A stretch of DNA of 64,000 nt, taken from assembly GCF_022712195.1 (NCBI RefSeq), contig NZ_JALAGY010000006.1, forward strand, positions 1-64,000, given 5' to 3'. The notes beneath the pieces were generated by a model. That model had not been told where the DNA came from and searched no databases. It was given only the letters and a program-made list of their open reading frames with translations. How positions within the stretch are numbered: position 1 is the first letter of the stretch; each line of letters begins with the position of its first letter. This DNA comes from Corynebacterium sp. (GTDB lineage Bacteria; Actinomycetota; Actinomycetes; Mycobacteriales; Mycobacteriaceae). Made by a program: the position numbers and the translations under genes. Shown one piece after another: positions 20,667-28,567 of this stretch.

Positions 20667-20998
20667 CAGCGTCCTTCCCCTTCGCTGAAGACGCGGCGCG
20701 ACCGGTCGTCGGTGCCGGCCACCGCGGTGATTGTCCCGGCGGCGTTCTCCAGCCCCCGCTGCAGCCTGTCGATGTGCGCAAGCCTCACCTCATGGGCGCG
20801 GCGCCGCAGCTCCACGAGCCTCGTCGCACGGTCTGCCAGCCCGTTCCCGTAACTGGCCGCCGTGCGCCGTGGGCTGTCCCCCAGGATCTGCTCCTGCCGC
20901 GTCCCGACCGCACTGAGCGCGTCCGACACCGCCGACTGAGCCGCGGCGACATCGACGTCGAGTTTCCCGATATCCGGTGCCACAGGTACCCCCTTCAT
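20666..20998 (-). CDS. WXG100-sized helical protein, first gene of the ESX-linked operon
   Basis: 110 residues from ATG 20998. GTG 20983, with AAGGGGG five bases upstream, and GTG 21019 are alternatives. The protein is nearly all helix: VDVAAAQSAVSDALSAVGTR, a break around ILGDSPRRTAASYG, then a long Arg/Leu/Glu helix (LVELRRRAHEVRLAHIDRLQ). Size and helix-turn-helix shape recall WXG100/EspC-like ESX substrates, but there is no W-x-G. It shares one base with the start of the next gene (TGATG). The promoter at 21090-21117 precedes it. Function unknown. It may pair with one of the two downstream products. Confidence 0.62.
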   Translation of the reverse strand: MKGVPVAPDIGKLDVDVAAAQSAVSDALSAVGTRQEQILGDSPRRTAASYGNGLADRATRLVELRRRAHEVRLAHIDRLQRGLENAAGTITAVAGTDDRSRRVFSEGEGR

Positions 20999-21032
20999 CT
21001 CTCCCCCGTGACGCTGCACGGTCTCTCCTGCC

Positions 21033-21057
21033 GCATGCCGGTGGGCACCGGCACATG
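21033..21057 (-). other. Hairpin in the leader of the three-gene operon
   Basis: GCATGtGCCGG, loop, CCGGCATGC lies between the ECF-type promoter and the first start codon. It may be a terminator for glmM read-through or a leader structure. Not decisive. Confidence 0.35.
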
Positions 21058-21089
21058 CCGCCAGCGCATTCGCTGGTCCGTGACAGAGA

Positions 21090-21117
21090 GAGACTCCCCG
21101 GAGCCCCGAAAGGTTCC
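21090..21117 (-). promoter_or_regulatory. ECF-type promoter of the three-gene operon (GGAAC-N18-GTCTC)
   Basis: On the minus strand GGGGAACCTTTC (GGAAC at 21117-21113) is followed, 18 bases after GGAAC, by GTCTCTCT (21094-21090). The -35 starts directly after the glmM stop codon. The promoter upstream of the WXG100 genes has the same elements and identical spacing. The pattern resembles the SigM-type consensus described for mycobacterial ESX-4 genes; that assignment is inference. Confidence 0.7.
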
Positions 21118-21118
21118 C

Positions 21119-22465
21119 CTACCCCTCGGCGACGACGATGGCGGCGAGCCGTCCAGCGACCCGCTTCGCCTCCGCGGAGGTCGGGGCCTCGACCATCACC
21201 CGGTAGACCTGCTCCGTACCGCTGGGACGCAGCAGCACCCGGCCGGTGTCCCCCAGCTCGGCCTCCGCCTCCACGATGGCCTCGCGCACGACCTCGGACG
21301 TGTGGATCCGTTCCTTCTCCTCAACCGGGACGTTGACCAGCGTCTGCGGGAGGACCGTCATCACGTCGGCCAGCTCCCTCAGGGACTTGCCCGTGTCCGC
21401 CATCCGCGCCATGAGACGCAGGCCGGTGAGTGTGCCGTCCCCGGTGGTCGCGTGCGAGGGGATCACGATGTGGCCGGACTGCTCCCCGCCCAGGGAGAAG
21501 TCGTTCGCCATGAGGTCCGCCAGCACGTACCGGTCACCGACCTTGGTCCGCCGCAGGGTGATGTCGTGCTCCTTCATCGCCAGGGTCAGGCCGAGATTGG
21601 ACATCACCGTCGCCACGAGGGTGTTCTTGCGCAGCTCCCCGGACTCCTTCATGGCCACGGCGAGGACGGCCATGATCTGGTCGCCGTCGATCACGTTGCC
21701 CTCGGAGTCCACCGCGAGACACCGGTCCGCGTCACCGTCGTGGGACAACCCGAGGTCCGCCTGGTGTTCGAGAACGGCCTGCTGGATGACCTCGATGTGC
21801 GTCGAACCGCAGTTGTCGTTGATGTTGAAGGAGTTCGGGGAGTTGTGGATCGCCACGACGTCCGCGCCGGCCGCCTCGTAGGCCATCGGCGCGGCGAGAC
21901 TCGCCGCACCGTTGGCGCAGTCAACGACCACACGGATACCGTCCAACGGACGTGGGGCCGCGTCCTGCAGGTGGAACAGGTAGCGCTCCAGGGCGTCCCC
22001 GGACTCCTCGATGACCCGGCCGATGGCGGCACCGGTGGGGCCCTGTTCCTCGAGCTCCAGCATCGCCGCCTCGATCTCGTCCTCGACGGAGTCGTCGAGC
22101 TTGCGGCCCCCCGCGGCGAAGAACTTGATGCCGTTGTCCGGCATCGGGTTGTGCGAGGCGGAGATCATCACGCCCATGTCCGCACCGTAGTCGTCGGTGA
22201 GGAAGGCGACCGCCGGGGTGGGCAGCACACCCACGTTGAGCACGTCGACACCCTGCGACGCCATCCCGGCGGAGAGCGCCCCCGCCAGCATCTCCCCCGA
22301 CACCCGGGGGTCACGCCCGATCACCGCCGTGGGCCGACGCTGCGACCCCTGCCCCGTCGTGGTGAGGACACGCGCCGCCGCCGCCCCCAGCCGCAGCGCC
22401 AGTGGTGCCGTCAGAGACCTGTTGGCGAGGCCCCGAACCCCGTCCGTACCGAAAAGTCTGCTCAT
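21119..22465 (-). CDS. glmM: Phosphoglucosamine mutase
   Basis: A 448-residue enzyme converting glucosamine-6-phosphate to glucosamine-1-phosphate, the step after GlmS. The start is [15 protein letters not shown]. The phosphoserine loop is [17 protein letters not shown], the metal-binding loop [10 protein letters not shown], the sugar loop [10 protein letters not shown], and the phosphate-binding C-terminal loop [18 protein letters not shown] 22465 has a TAGACT box 8 bases upstream. In actinobacteria the gene usually follows rplM-rpsI, as here. Confidence 0.96.
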   Translation of the reverse strand: MSRLFGTDGVRGLANRSLTAPLALRLGAAAARVLTTTGQGSQRRPTAVIGRDPRVSGEMLAGALSAGMASQGVDVLNVGVLPTPAVAFLTDDYGADMGVMISASHNPMPDNGIKFFAAGGRKLDDSVEDEIEAAMLELEEQGPTGAAIGRVIEESGDALERYLFHLQDAAPRPLDGIRVVVDCANGAASLAAPMAYEAAGADVVAIHNSPNSFNINDNCGSTHIEVIQQAVLEHQADLGLSHDGDADRCLAVDSEGNVIDGDQIMAVLAVAMKESGELRKNTLVATVMSNLGLTLAMKEHDITLRRTKVGDRYVLADLMANDFSLGGEQSGHIVIPSHATTGDGTLTGLRLMARMADTGKSLRELADVMTVLPQTLVNVPVEEKERIHTSEVVREAIVEAEAELGDTGRVLLRPSGTEQVYRVMVEAPTSAEAKRVAGRLAAIVVAEG

Positions 22466-22473
22466 GGAGTGCC

Positions 22474-22479
22474 AGTCTA
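22474..22479 (-). promoter_or_regulatory. -10 box (TAGACT) of glmM
   Basis: TAGACT lies 8 bases before ATG 22465. Leaderless-like layout. Confidence 0.4.
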
Positions 22480-22515
22480 GACCGTCGCGCCGCAGACACC
22501 CCTGAACGACAGGCA

Positions 22516-22558
22516 ACGCCGCCCCCACCCCGCACACTGTGCGGGAACGGGACGGCGT
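22516..22558 (-). terminator. Hairpin terminator after rplM-rpsI
   Basis: Nested inverted repeats: an outer ACGCCG/CGGCGT and an inner CCCGCAC/GTGCGGG stem, 17 bases downstream of the rpsI stop codon and before glmM. Confidence 0.65.
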
Positions 22559-22575
22559 CGTGAAGCGCGGAAGAA

Positions 22576-23124
22576 TCAGCGCTTGGAGTACTGCGGTGCG
22601 CGGCGGGCCTTGTGCAGACCGGCCTTCTTGCGCTCCACGGCACGGGCGTCACGGGTGAGGAAGCCGGCCTTCTTCAGCTCGGAACGCTCCTGCGGGTTGT
22701 ACTTGTTCAGCGCGCGGGCGATCGCGAGACGCATCGCACCGGCCTGACCGGACGGGCCACCGCCCTTGAGGTTGACCTGGAAGTCGAACTGGTTCTCGCG
22801 CTCGAGCAGGACGAGCGGAGCCTTGATCAGCTGCTGGTGCAGCTTGTTGGGGAAGTACTCCTCCAGGGTGCGGCCGTTGCAGGTGAACTGGCCGGAGCCC
22901 TGCACCATACGGACGCGGACGACGGCCTGCTTGCGGCGACCGACGGTCTGGATCGGGCCGTCGAAGACGGTGGGGGCAGCGACGAAGTCGTCACCCTCGG
23001 CCGGCTCGGCAACCTCGGCGATGGAGTCACCGATGCTGGCGACGAACTCCTCGTTGACGGCGTCAGTGGCGGCGAAGACCTCTTCGTCCACGGACTCGGC
23101 CTCGTAGTTCTCGTTGTCGGTCAC
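22576..23124 (-). CDS. rpsI: 30S ribosomal protein S9
   Basis: 182 residues. The conserved S9 core begins at about 58 ([21 protein letters not shown]). It contains the family signature [19 protein letters not shown] and ends in the basic tail RRAPQYSKR that reaches the P-site tRNA. An acidic N-terminal extension of about 55 residues ([19 protein letters not shown]) is common in corynebacteria and absent in E. coli. The GTG start overlaps the rplM stop codon by four bases, so the two are translated as a pair. Confidence 0.96.
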   Translation of the reverse strand: MTDNENYEAESVDEEVFAATDAVNEEFVASIGDSIAEVAEPAEGDDFVAAPTVFDGPIQTVGRRKQAVVRVRMVQGSGQFTCNGRTLEEYFPNKLHQQLIKAPLVLLERENQFDFQVNLKGGGPSGQAGAMRLAIARALNKYNPQERSELKKAGFLTRDARAVERKKAGLHKARRAPQYSKR

Positions 23125-23564
23125 TGTTCCACCTTCTTGATCTCGTAGGACTCGGGCTTCTGAGCCGCAAAGGGGTGCTCGGAGCCGGCGAAGACGCGGA
23201 GCTTCTTGGCGGACTCGCGGTTGAGCCGGTTGTGCGGCATCATGCCGACGACGGCGTCAGCGATGACGCGCTCCGGGTGCAGCTCCATGGAGCGACCCAG
23301 GGACATCGTCTTGAGGCCGCCCGGGTAACCGGAGTGGCGGTAACGGAACTCACGGTCCCGCTTGTTGGACGAGATGTGAACCTTGTCCGCGTTGATGATG
23401 ATGACATTGTCACCGCAGTCGACGTTGGGGGCGTAGATCGGCTTGCCCTTGCCGCGCAGCAGGTCTGCCGCGTGGGTGGCGAGACGACCCAGGACCACGT
23501 CAGTGGCGTCGATGACGTACCACTTACGGGTCAGGTCACCGCTCTTCGGGTGGAAAGTAGTCAT
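23121..23564 (-). CDS. rplM: 50S ribosomal protein L13
   Basis: 147 residues. It starts [20 protein letters not shown] and carries the family motifs [24 protein letters not shown] and [15 protein letters not shown]. The open frame extends upstream, but ATG 23564 is the family start. It leads the rplM-rpsI operon. Ribosome assembly protein that contacts the 5' domain of 23S rRNA. Confidence 0.96.
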   Translation of the reverse strand: MTTFHPKSGDLTRKWYVIDATDVVLGRLATHAADLLRGKGKPIYAPNVDCGDNVIIINADKVHISSNKRDREFRYRHSGYPGGLKTMSLGRSMELHPERVIADAVVGMMPHNRLNRESAKKLRVFAGSEHPFAAQKPESYEIKKVEQ

Positions 23565-23870
23565 GTATGACTCCTTGGTCTTCATGGAACTGCCAGCCGG
23601 GAGACCCCTCGTCCCCGGAGAATCACCGGGAGAGGTGCCCGCAGCGGCCGGTGGGGACCTGCGGGCCGACCACCACTGTTCCACGAAACTCCGCGAAACG
23701 GACATGGATGGTCGCAACCTGAAGGAGGTTACCGGACGTACCCCGGTCTGACCAAGTCGGCCACCCGGCACCGCACCGGCACAACCTACGCCACACCGAC
23801 ACAGCCGCCGCCTTCCCCGGACGAGGGGACGGCGGCGGCTGCGGTGGCTGCGGTGGCGTGGTGTCTGGTG
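23565..23870. promoter_or_regulatory. Leader/promoter region of rplM and 3' region of the WXG100 operon
   Basis: 306 bases without a gene. It holds the terminator of the esx operon (23802-23841) and, nearer rplM, the promoter and leader of rplM-rpsI. I could not place -10/-35 boxes with confidence and see no open frame with coding character. Confidence 0.5.
23802..23841 (-). terminator. Terminator of the WXG100 operon
   Basis: CAGCCGCCGCC...GGCGGCGGCTG stem enclosing an inner CCCC/GGGG pair and a short loop, about 30 bases after the downstream WXG100 gene. Confidence 0.75.
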
Positions 23871-24152
23871 TCAGGCCCAGCTGTTCGCGGCGCTGGAGTT
23901 GATCTGACTCATACGCGAGTTGGCGTTGTCCACGGCACGGGCGATGGTCTGCAGCACCTGGTTGAGCTCCTCGGCTGCGGCGTCCCACCGTTTCTGCGCC
24001 GCCTGGTACGCGGTCGCGGACTCCCCCTCCCATTCGGCGACCATCGGGGCGATGTCACCCTTGAGCTGGTCGAGCATGCCGTTGATGTTGCGGTTGGTGG
24101 CGTGGATGTCGGCGGAGGCCTGGGCGATGTGTGCGAAGTCGTACTTGATCAC
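23871..24152 (-). CDS. esxT: WXG100 protein of ESX-4 (EsxT position)
   Basis: 93 residues, ESAT-6/WXG100 family: helix, turn with W41-E42-G43 (MVAEWEGESATAY), second helix (QTIARAVDNANSRMSQIN). It is the second of two adjacent WXG100 genes and should form a heterodimer with the product of 24216-24500 that is secreted by the ESX-4 machine. Gene order downstream of rplM-rpsI equals esxT (Rv3444c) of M. tuberculosis; the symbol rests on position. The C-terminus ends ANSWA without a Y-x-x-x-D/E motif. Confidence 0.9.
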   Translation of the reverse strand: MIKYDFAHIAQASADIHATNRNINGMLDQLKGDIAPMVAEWEGESATAYQAAQKRWDAAAEELNQVLQTIARAVDNANSRMSQINSSAANSWA

Positions 24153-24215
24153 GGTGTTGTTCCTGTCATTGCTTCAGTAGCGCTTTCAGTGGCGGTCGGT
24201 TGTCGTCGTGGAGAC

Positions 24216-24500
24216 TCAGCGGAACGCCGCGATGTTGTCGTCCTCCACCTGCTGGAAGGCCCTCGCATTGCCCCGGATGTTCTCCGAGATGCCGTCGAGT
24301 GCCTGACGCAGCTCCCGCGCGGACTCGTGCCACCGCAGCATGAGCTGGGTGAACGCCGCCTGCGCGTCCCCCTTCCATGCCCCGGCCACGCCATCGACCG
24401 TCCCCTGCAAACGAGTCAGCTCGGACTGCACCTGGTCATTGACCGTGTCGACTTTCCCTGCCGTGGCCTGCATGACCTCGGTTGTCGTTCTGAAGCTCAT
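24216..24500 (-). CDS. esxU: WXG100 protein of ESX-4 (EsxU position)
   Basis: 94 residues, WXG100 fold with W42-K43-G44 (VAGAWKGDAQAAF) between two helices. The C-terminal flexible tail NARAFQQVEDDNIAAFR contains F-x-x-x-D where secreted partners often carry Y-x-x-x-D/E, so this partner may bear the export signal. It is the first gene of the pair, 63 bases before the second. Transcription should start from the ECF-type promoter at 24613-24640, leaving a leader of about 100 bases. Confidence 0.88.
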   Translation of the reverse strand: MSFRTTTEVMQATAGKVDTVNDQVQSELTRLQGTVDGVAGAWKGDAQAAFTQLMLRWHESARELRQALDGISENIRGNARAFQQVEDDNIAAFR

Positions 24501-24578
24501 GGGTCCCTCCCCCTAGATGTGTGTTGACGCGTGTGACGCGCTAGACGCGCCCGCCGTCGTGAAGACTCGGTGTACCGC

Positions 24579-24599
24579 TCCCCCGTCATCCACGGGGGA
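24579..24599 (-). other. Hairpin at the start of the esx leader / end of the lldR transcript
   Basis: TCCCCC-loop-GGGGGA, just downstream of the ECF-type -10 box and about 45 bases after the regulator's stop codon. It may terminate the regulator transcript or structure the esx leader. Confidence 0.4.
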
Positions 24600-24612
24600 A
24601 GGTCACCGTAGA

Positions 24613-24640
24613 GAGACTCACCAGCCCCCGGAAAGGTTCC
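24613..24640 (-). promoter_or_regulatory. ECF-type promoter of the WXG100 pair (GGAAC-N18-GTCTC)
   Basis: Minus strand: GGGGAACCTTTCC with GGAAC at 24640-24636, 18 bases, then GTCTCTCT (GTCTC at 24617-24613). It begins a few bases after the stop codon of the regulator gene. Compare 21090-21117, which is almost identical and has the same spacing. In M. tuberculosis esxT/esxU are known SigM targets. A SigM-like factor is therefore the likely reader, but none is encoded in this window. Confidence 0.72.
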
Positions 24641-24644
24641 CCGG

Positions 24645-25367
24645 CTACTCCAGCAACGCCCGGTACGCCGTGGTGATGTGCTCGGACATCAGGGCACCGG
24701 CACGGTCGACGTCGCCCGCCTCGACCGCGGCGAGGATGGCGCTGTGCTGCCCCCGCAGCGTGTCCGCCACAGTGGCCCAGTCATCCTGCCCACGGAACCC
24801 CTTCAGGATCGGCAGCCTCAGCGACTCCCGGATCGCCTGGGTCATGTCGGCGAACAGCCGGTTGCCGGAACCGTGGGCCAGTGCGATGTGGAACCGGGTG
24901 TCGGCGTCGTTGAACTCCTCCCGGCTCACCCCCGGACGGTCCATGTCGGCGATCGCGGCGCGCATCGCCTCCAGGGCGGCGGCGTCCTGTTCCGCGGCGG
25001 CGAGCCGGACACTCTCGACCTCCAGGATGGTGCGGGTCTGCACCACCTCCTCCAGCCCGAAGTTGGACAGGGCGACGTGGAGCCGCAGGAACCTCGACAG
25101 CGCCTCGGAGGGCATCGCGGCGATGAACGTCCCCGCCCGGTGCCCGGACCCGACGTTCGACTCCAGCACCCCCTGCCCCTCCAAGACCCTGATCGCCTCA
25201 CGGACCGCGGCCCGGCTGACCTGCAGCTGTTCGGAGAGCGTGCGCTCCGCGGGGAGGAGGTCGCCGACATGCAGTGCGCCGGAGAGGATCTGGTTCTCGA
25301 TGGCCTCGACGACCATCTGGTGGGTCCGGATCCGCGGGACCGGTGTCCAGGCAGGTTGGTCAGTCAT
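24645..25367 (-). CDS. lldR: GntR/FadR-family regulator of lactate use (LldR-like)
   Basis: 240 residues. The N-terminal winged helix (about 12-75; VVEAIENQILSGALHVGDLL, PAERTLSEQLQVSRAAVREA) is followed by an FCD ligand-binding domain (about 95-230) of the FadR type with His/Asp metal ligands (FNDADTRFHIALAHGSGN). It is divergent from the L-lactate permease gene. Two copies of TGGTCYGACCA, matching the LldR consensus TNGTNNNACNA of C. glutamicum, precede the permease and the dehydrogenase. The likely role is a repressor released by L-lactate. Confidence 0.85.
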   Translation of the reverse strand: MTDQPAWTPVPRIRTHQMVVEAIENQILSGALHVGDLLPAERTLSEQLQVSRAAVREAIRVLEGQGVLESNVGSGHRAGTFIAAMPSEALSRFLRLHVALSNFGLEEVVQTRTILEVESVRLAAAEQDAAALEAMRAAIADMDRPGVSREEFNDADTRFHIALAHGSGNRLFADMTQAIRESLRLPILKGFRGQDDWATVADTLRGQHSAILAAVEAGDVDRAGALMSEHITTAYRALLE

Positions 25368-25417
25368 GGTCTTTTTCTACCATGCCGCTCCACCTGCGGC
25401 GGCGACAGGAGAAAGTC

Positions 25418-25447
25418 TTGACGGCAAAACTTGACGTGCTCTACGCT
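25418..25447 (+). promoter_or_regulatory. Promoter of the lactate permease gene
   Basis: TTGACG (25418-25423), 18 bases, TACGCT (25442-25447). The LldR operator begins at the end of the -10 box, so bound repressor would block polymerase. Confidence 0.45.
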
Positions 25448-25462
25448 GTGGTCTGACCACTG
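25446..25462. promoter_or_regulatory. LldR operator 1
   Basis: CTGTGGTC-T-GACCACTG, with core TGGTCTGACCA at 25449-25459, fits TNGTNNNACNA. A second TGGTCTGA half-site follows at about 25465. Confidence 0.7.
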
Positions 25463-25528
25463 GTGTGGTCTGAATCACCACGCTGCGGCCTACGTCGCAC
25501 CCACACCCCCGACATCCACGAGGACCCC

Positions 25529-27214
25529 ATGAGCTCCCCCTACCTCCCCGATCTCGCGCCGGTCGCGGACAACCTGTTCCTGTCGTCACTGGTCGCACTC
25601 CTGCCACTGGTCACCGTGTTCGTCACACTCGGCGTCCTGCGGTGGCGGGCCCACTGGGCCGGCCTCACCGCCCTCGCCGTGGCCCTGGTCGTCGCCGTGA
25701 CCGTGTACGGCATGCCCGTCGGCCTCGCTGGCCTGTCCGCGACCCAGGGCGCCGTCTTCGGCCTGTTCCCGATCATGTGGATCGTGGTGTCCGCGATCTG
25801 GTTCTACGAGCTGACGGTACGGTCGGGACGGTTCCTCGACCTGCGGGCCGTGATCGACCGCATCTCCGACGACCCGCGGATCCAGGCGATCCTCATCGCG
25901 TTCTGCTTCGGCGGCATGCTCGAGGCCCTCGCCGGTTTCGGCGCCCCCCTGGCCATCACCGGGGTGATGCTCCTGGCCGTCGGCTTCGCCCGGATGCGCG
26001 CCGCCGTCGCCGTCCTCGTCGCCAACACCGCACCGGTGGCCTTCGGCGCCATCGCCACACCCATCATCACGGCAGGGGCGCTCACCGGCATCGACTACGA
26101 GCACATCGGCAGCATCGTCGGCCGGCAGACCCCCTTCATCGCACTGGTCGTCCCTCTCTTCCTCTGCCTGCTGGTGGACGGGAGGAAGGGGCTGCGGCAG
26201 TGCTGGCCGATCGCGCTGGTGATCGGGGCCGTCTTCGCCGTGACCCAGTTCGTGGCCGCCAACTACATCTCCGTCGAGCTCACCGACATCATCTCGGCAC
26301 TGGCGGGCCTCGCGGTCGCCGTGGCCATGCTGCGGTTCTGGCGCCCCGAGGGCACCGACGAGGCCCGGCGGCGCCTGCTCACCGAACGCCGCGACGAAGA
26401 GGCCGGCGGCGAAGTCCAGGACGTGACCGGCACCGTGACCAGCAACGTGACCGGCACCCGTGAGCTGACGACCGCCCGCACCCTGATGGCGCTGTTCCCC
26501 TACCTGCTGGTCATCGCCGTGTTCTCCGTCGCCAAGCTGTGGGACCCGGTGAAGGACCTCCTGACCTCCACCGACCTCTCACTCGCCTGGCCCGGCCTCG
26601 ACGGCAACGTCCTCACCGCAGAGGGGGACGTCTCGTCGGCGACCGTCTACGGGTTCCCCTGGCTCTCCTCACCGGGGACCCTGCTCCTGCTCACCGGCGT
26701 GATCGTGGCCGTGGTCTACCGGGTCTCCCCCGCCGTCGCCGCCAGGGCCTACTGGGAGAACCTGGTGAAGATGCGGTTCTCGATCCTCACCGTCGCCGCC
26801 GTCCTGTCCCTTGCGTACGTGATGAACCAGTCGGGGCAGACGATCACCGTCGGTCACTGGATCGCCGGTGCCGGCGCCGCCTTCGCGTTCTTCGCACCGG
26901 TGCTGGGATGGCTCGGGACCGCCGTCACGGGATCCGACACCAGTGCCAACGCCCTGTTCGCCACCCTCCAGCAGACCGCCGCCACCCAGGCGGACCTGGA
27001 CCCGGCACTGATGGTGGCGTCCAACACCTCCGGTGGCGTCGTCGGCAAACTCGTCAGCCCGCAGAACCTGACCATCGTCGCCACCGCCGTGGGACTCGCG
27101 GGACGAGAGTCGGAGATCCTCCGGAAGGTGATGTGGTGGAGCATCGGGATGCTGGCCGCCATCTGCGTCATCAACGGGCTCCAGGCCACGGTCCTGCACT
27201 GGATGCTCCCCTGA
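25529..27214 (+). CDS. lldP: L-lactate permease (LctP family)
   Basis: 561 residues, polytopic with about 12-14 membrane helices. Family motifs are FGLFPIMWIVVSAIWFYELT, FCFGGMLEALAGFGAPLAIT, NTAPVAFGAIATPI and, near the end, GSDTSANALFATLQQTAA and SNTSGGVVGKLVSPQNLTIV. It imports L-lactate with protons. ATG 25529 fits the family start. The gene is divergent from its regulator, and the dehydrogenase gene follows after 51 bases, so uptake and oxidation are paired. Confidence 0.93.
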   Translation: MSSPYLPDLAPVADNLFLSSLVALLPLVTVFVTLGVLRWRAHWAGLTALAVALVVAVTVYGMPVGLAGLSATQGAVFGLFPIMWIVVSAIWFYELTVRSGRFLDLRAVIDRISDDPRIQAILIAFCFGGMLEALAGFGAPLAITGVMLLAVGFARMRAAVAVLVANTAPVAFGAIATPIITAGALTGIDYEHIGSIVGRQTPFIALVVPLFLCLLVDGRKGLRQCWPIALVIGAVFAVTQFVAANYISVELTDIISALAGLAVAVAMLRFWRPEGTDEARRRLLTERRDEEAGGEVQDVTGTVTSNVTGTRELTTARTLMALFPYLLVIAVFSVAKLWDPVKDLLTSTDLSLAWPGLDGNVLTAEGDVSSATVYGFPWLSSPGTLLLLTGVIVAVVYRVSPAVAARAYWENLVKMRFSILTVAAVLSLAYVMNQSGQTITVGHWIAGAGAAFAFFAPVLGWLGTAVTGSDTSANALFATLQQTAATQADLDPALMVASNTSGGVVGKLVSPQNLTIVATAVGLAGRESEILRKVMWWSIGMLAAICVINGLQATVLHWMLP

Positions 27215-27238
27215 CCCGTACCCTCGACACCACGGTTA

Positions 27239-27255
27239 CTGTGGTCCGACCACAG
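27239..27255. promoter_or_regulatory. LldR operator 2, abutting the lldD ribosome site
   Basis: CTGTGGTC-C-GACCACAG is a perfect 17-base palindrome with core TGGTCCGACCA (27242-27252). Its last bases run into the AGGAG Shine-Dalgarno sequence (27254-27258) of lldD. Confidence 0.7.
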
Positions 27256-27265
27256 GAGCCACACC

Positions 27266-28567
27266 ATGAAACCTACAGCCCCACCCGACGACAAGGACAC
27301 GACCATGGTCAGACGCCAACTCCCCAACCCCTCCGAGATCCTCGACCTCATGCAGTTCAAGAAGCCCGAGTTCAACGCGAGGAAACGTCGCCTGGACTCC
27401 GCGCTGACCATCCACGACCTGCGCAGGATCGCCAAACGACGCACCCCGGCCTCCGCCTTCGACTACACCGACGGAGCCGCCGAGGAGGAGATCTCCATCG
27501 CCCGGGCCCGGCAGGCCTTCGAGGACATCGAGTTCCACCCCTCCATCCTCAAGGACGCGTCGGTCATCGACACCACCGCGACCGTCCACGGCGGCACCTC
27601 CGCCCTGCCCTTCGGCATCGCCCCCACCGGATTCACCCGGCTCATGCAGACCGAGGGCGAGATCGCCGGCGCCGGAGCCGCGGCGGCCGCCGGCATCCCG
27701 TTCAGCCTGTCGACGCTGGGAACCACGTCCATCGAGGACGTCAAGGCCACGAACCCGCACGGGCGCAACTGGTTCCAGCTCTACGTGATGAAGGACCGCG
27801 ACATCTCCTACGGGCTCGTCGACCGTGCCGCCCAGGCGGGCTTCGACACCCTCTTCTTCACCGTCGACGCCCCCGTGGCCGGCAACCGCATGCGCGACAC
27901 CCGGCACGGCTTCTCCATCCCGCCGCAGCTCACCGCGAAGACCGTCCTGGACGCCATCCCGCGCCCGTGGTGGTGGTACGACTTCCTCACCACCCCACCG
28001 CTGGAGTTCGCCTCCCTGTCCTCCACCGGAGGAACCGTCGGTGAACTGCTCGACTCCGCGATGGACCCCACCATCAACTACCGGGACCTCGAGGTCATCC
28101 GTGACATGTGGCCCGGCACCATCTCCGTCAAGGGAGTCCAGACCGTGGAGGACGCCGTGACCCTGGCGGAACTCGGGGTCGACTCGATCGTCCTGTCCAA
28201 CCACGGCGGACGCCAGCTCGACCGCGCCCCGGTCCCCTTCCAGCTGCTGCCGGAGGTGCGACGCGCCGTCGGCGACGACATGGAGATCATCGTGGACACC
28301 GGAATCATGAACGGCGCGGACATCGTGGCGGCCGTCGCCCTGGGCGCGGACTTCACCCTCATCGGCCGCGCCTACCTCTACGGTCTCATGGCCGGCGGAC
28401 GCGACGGGGTCGACCGGACGATCGCCATCCTGCGCTCGCAGATCGAACGCACCATGAAGCTGCTTCAGGTGACCTCGCTCGACGAGCTCGGCCCCGGACA
28501 CGTCACCCAGCTCACCCGGTTCAACCGGGTCGGCCGGGACGAACCGGTCACCCGGGCCCGGCGGTGA
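27266..28567 (+). CDS. lldD: Quinone-dependent L-lactate dehydrogenase (FMN)
   Basis: 433 residues, alpha-hydroxy acid oxidase family. FMN-binding TIM barrel with [13 protein letters not shown], the substrate-binding region, the catalytic histidine in [13 protein letters not shown], and [19 protein letters not shown] plus [14 protein letters not shown] for the phosphate of FMN. It oxidises L-lactate to pyruvate and passes electrons to menaquinone at the membrane. The first 40 or so residues form an extension before the conserved [12 protein letters not shown]. The stop codon overlaps the 3' end of the convergent ESX gene by 20 bases. Confidence 0.94.
   Translation: MKPTAPPDDKDTTMVRRQLPNPSEILDLMQFKKPEFNARKRRLDSALTIHDLRRIAKRRTPASAFDYTDGAAEEEISIARARQAFEDIEFHPSILKDASVIDTTATVHGGTSALPFGIAPTGFTRLMQTEGEIAGAGAAAAAGIPFSLSTLGTTSIEDVKATNPHGRNWFQLYVMKDRDISYGLVDRAAQAGFDTLFFTVDAPVAGNRMRDTRHGFSIPPQLTAKTVLDAIPRPWWWYDFLTTPPLEFASLSSTGGTVGELLDSAMDPTINYRDLEVIRDMWPGTISVKGVQTVEDAVTLAELGVDSIVLSNHGGRQLDRAPVPFQLLPEVRRAVGDDMEIIVDTGIMNGADIVAAVALGADFTLIGRAYLYGLMAGGRDGVDRTIAILRSQIERTMKLLQVTSLDELGPGHVTQLTRFNRVGRDEPVTRARR

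Noticed and set aside
24645..28567. Lactate cassette as a mobile element
   Set aside because: No transposase, integrase, terminal repeats, target duplication or tRNA target was found. Base composition resembles the neighbours.
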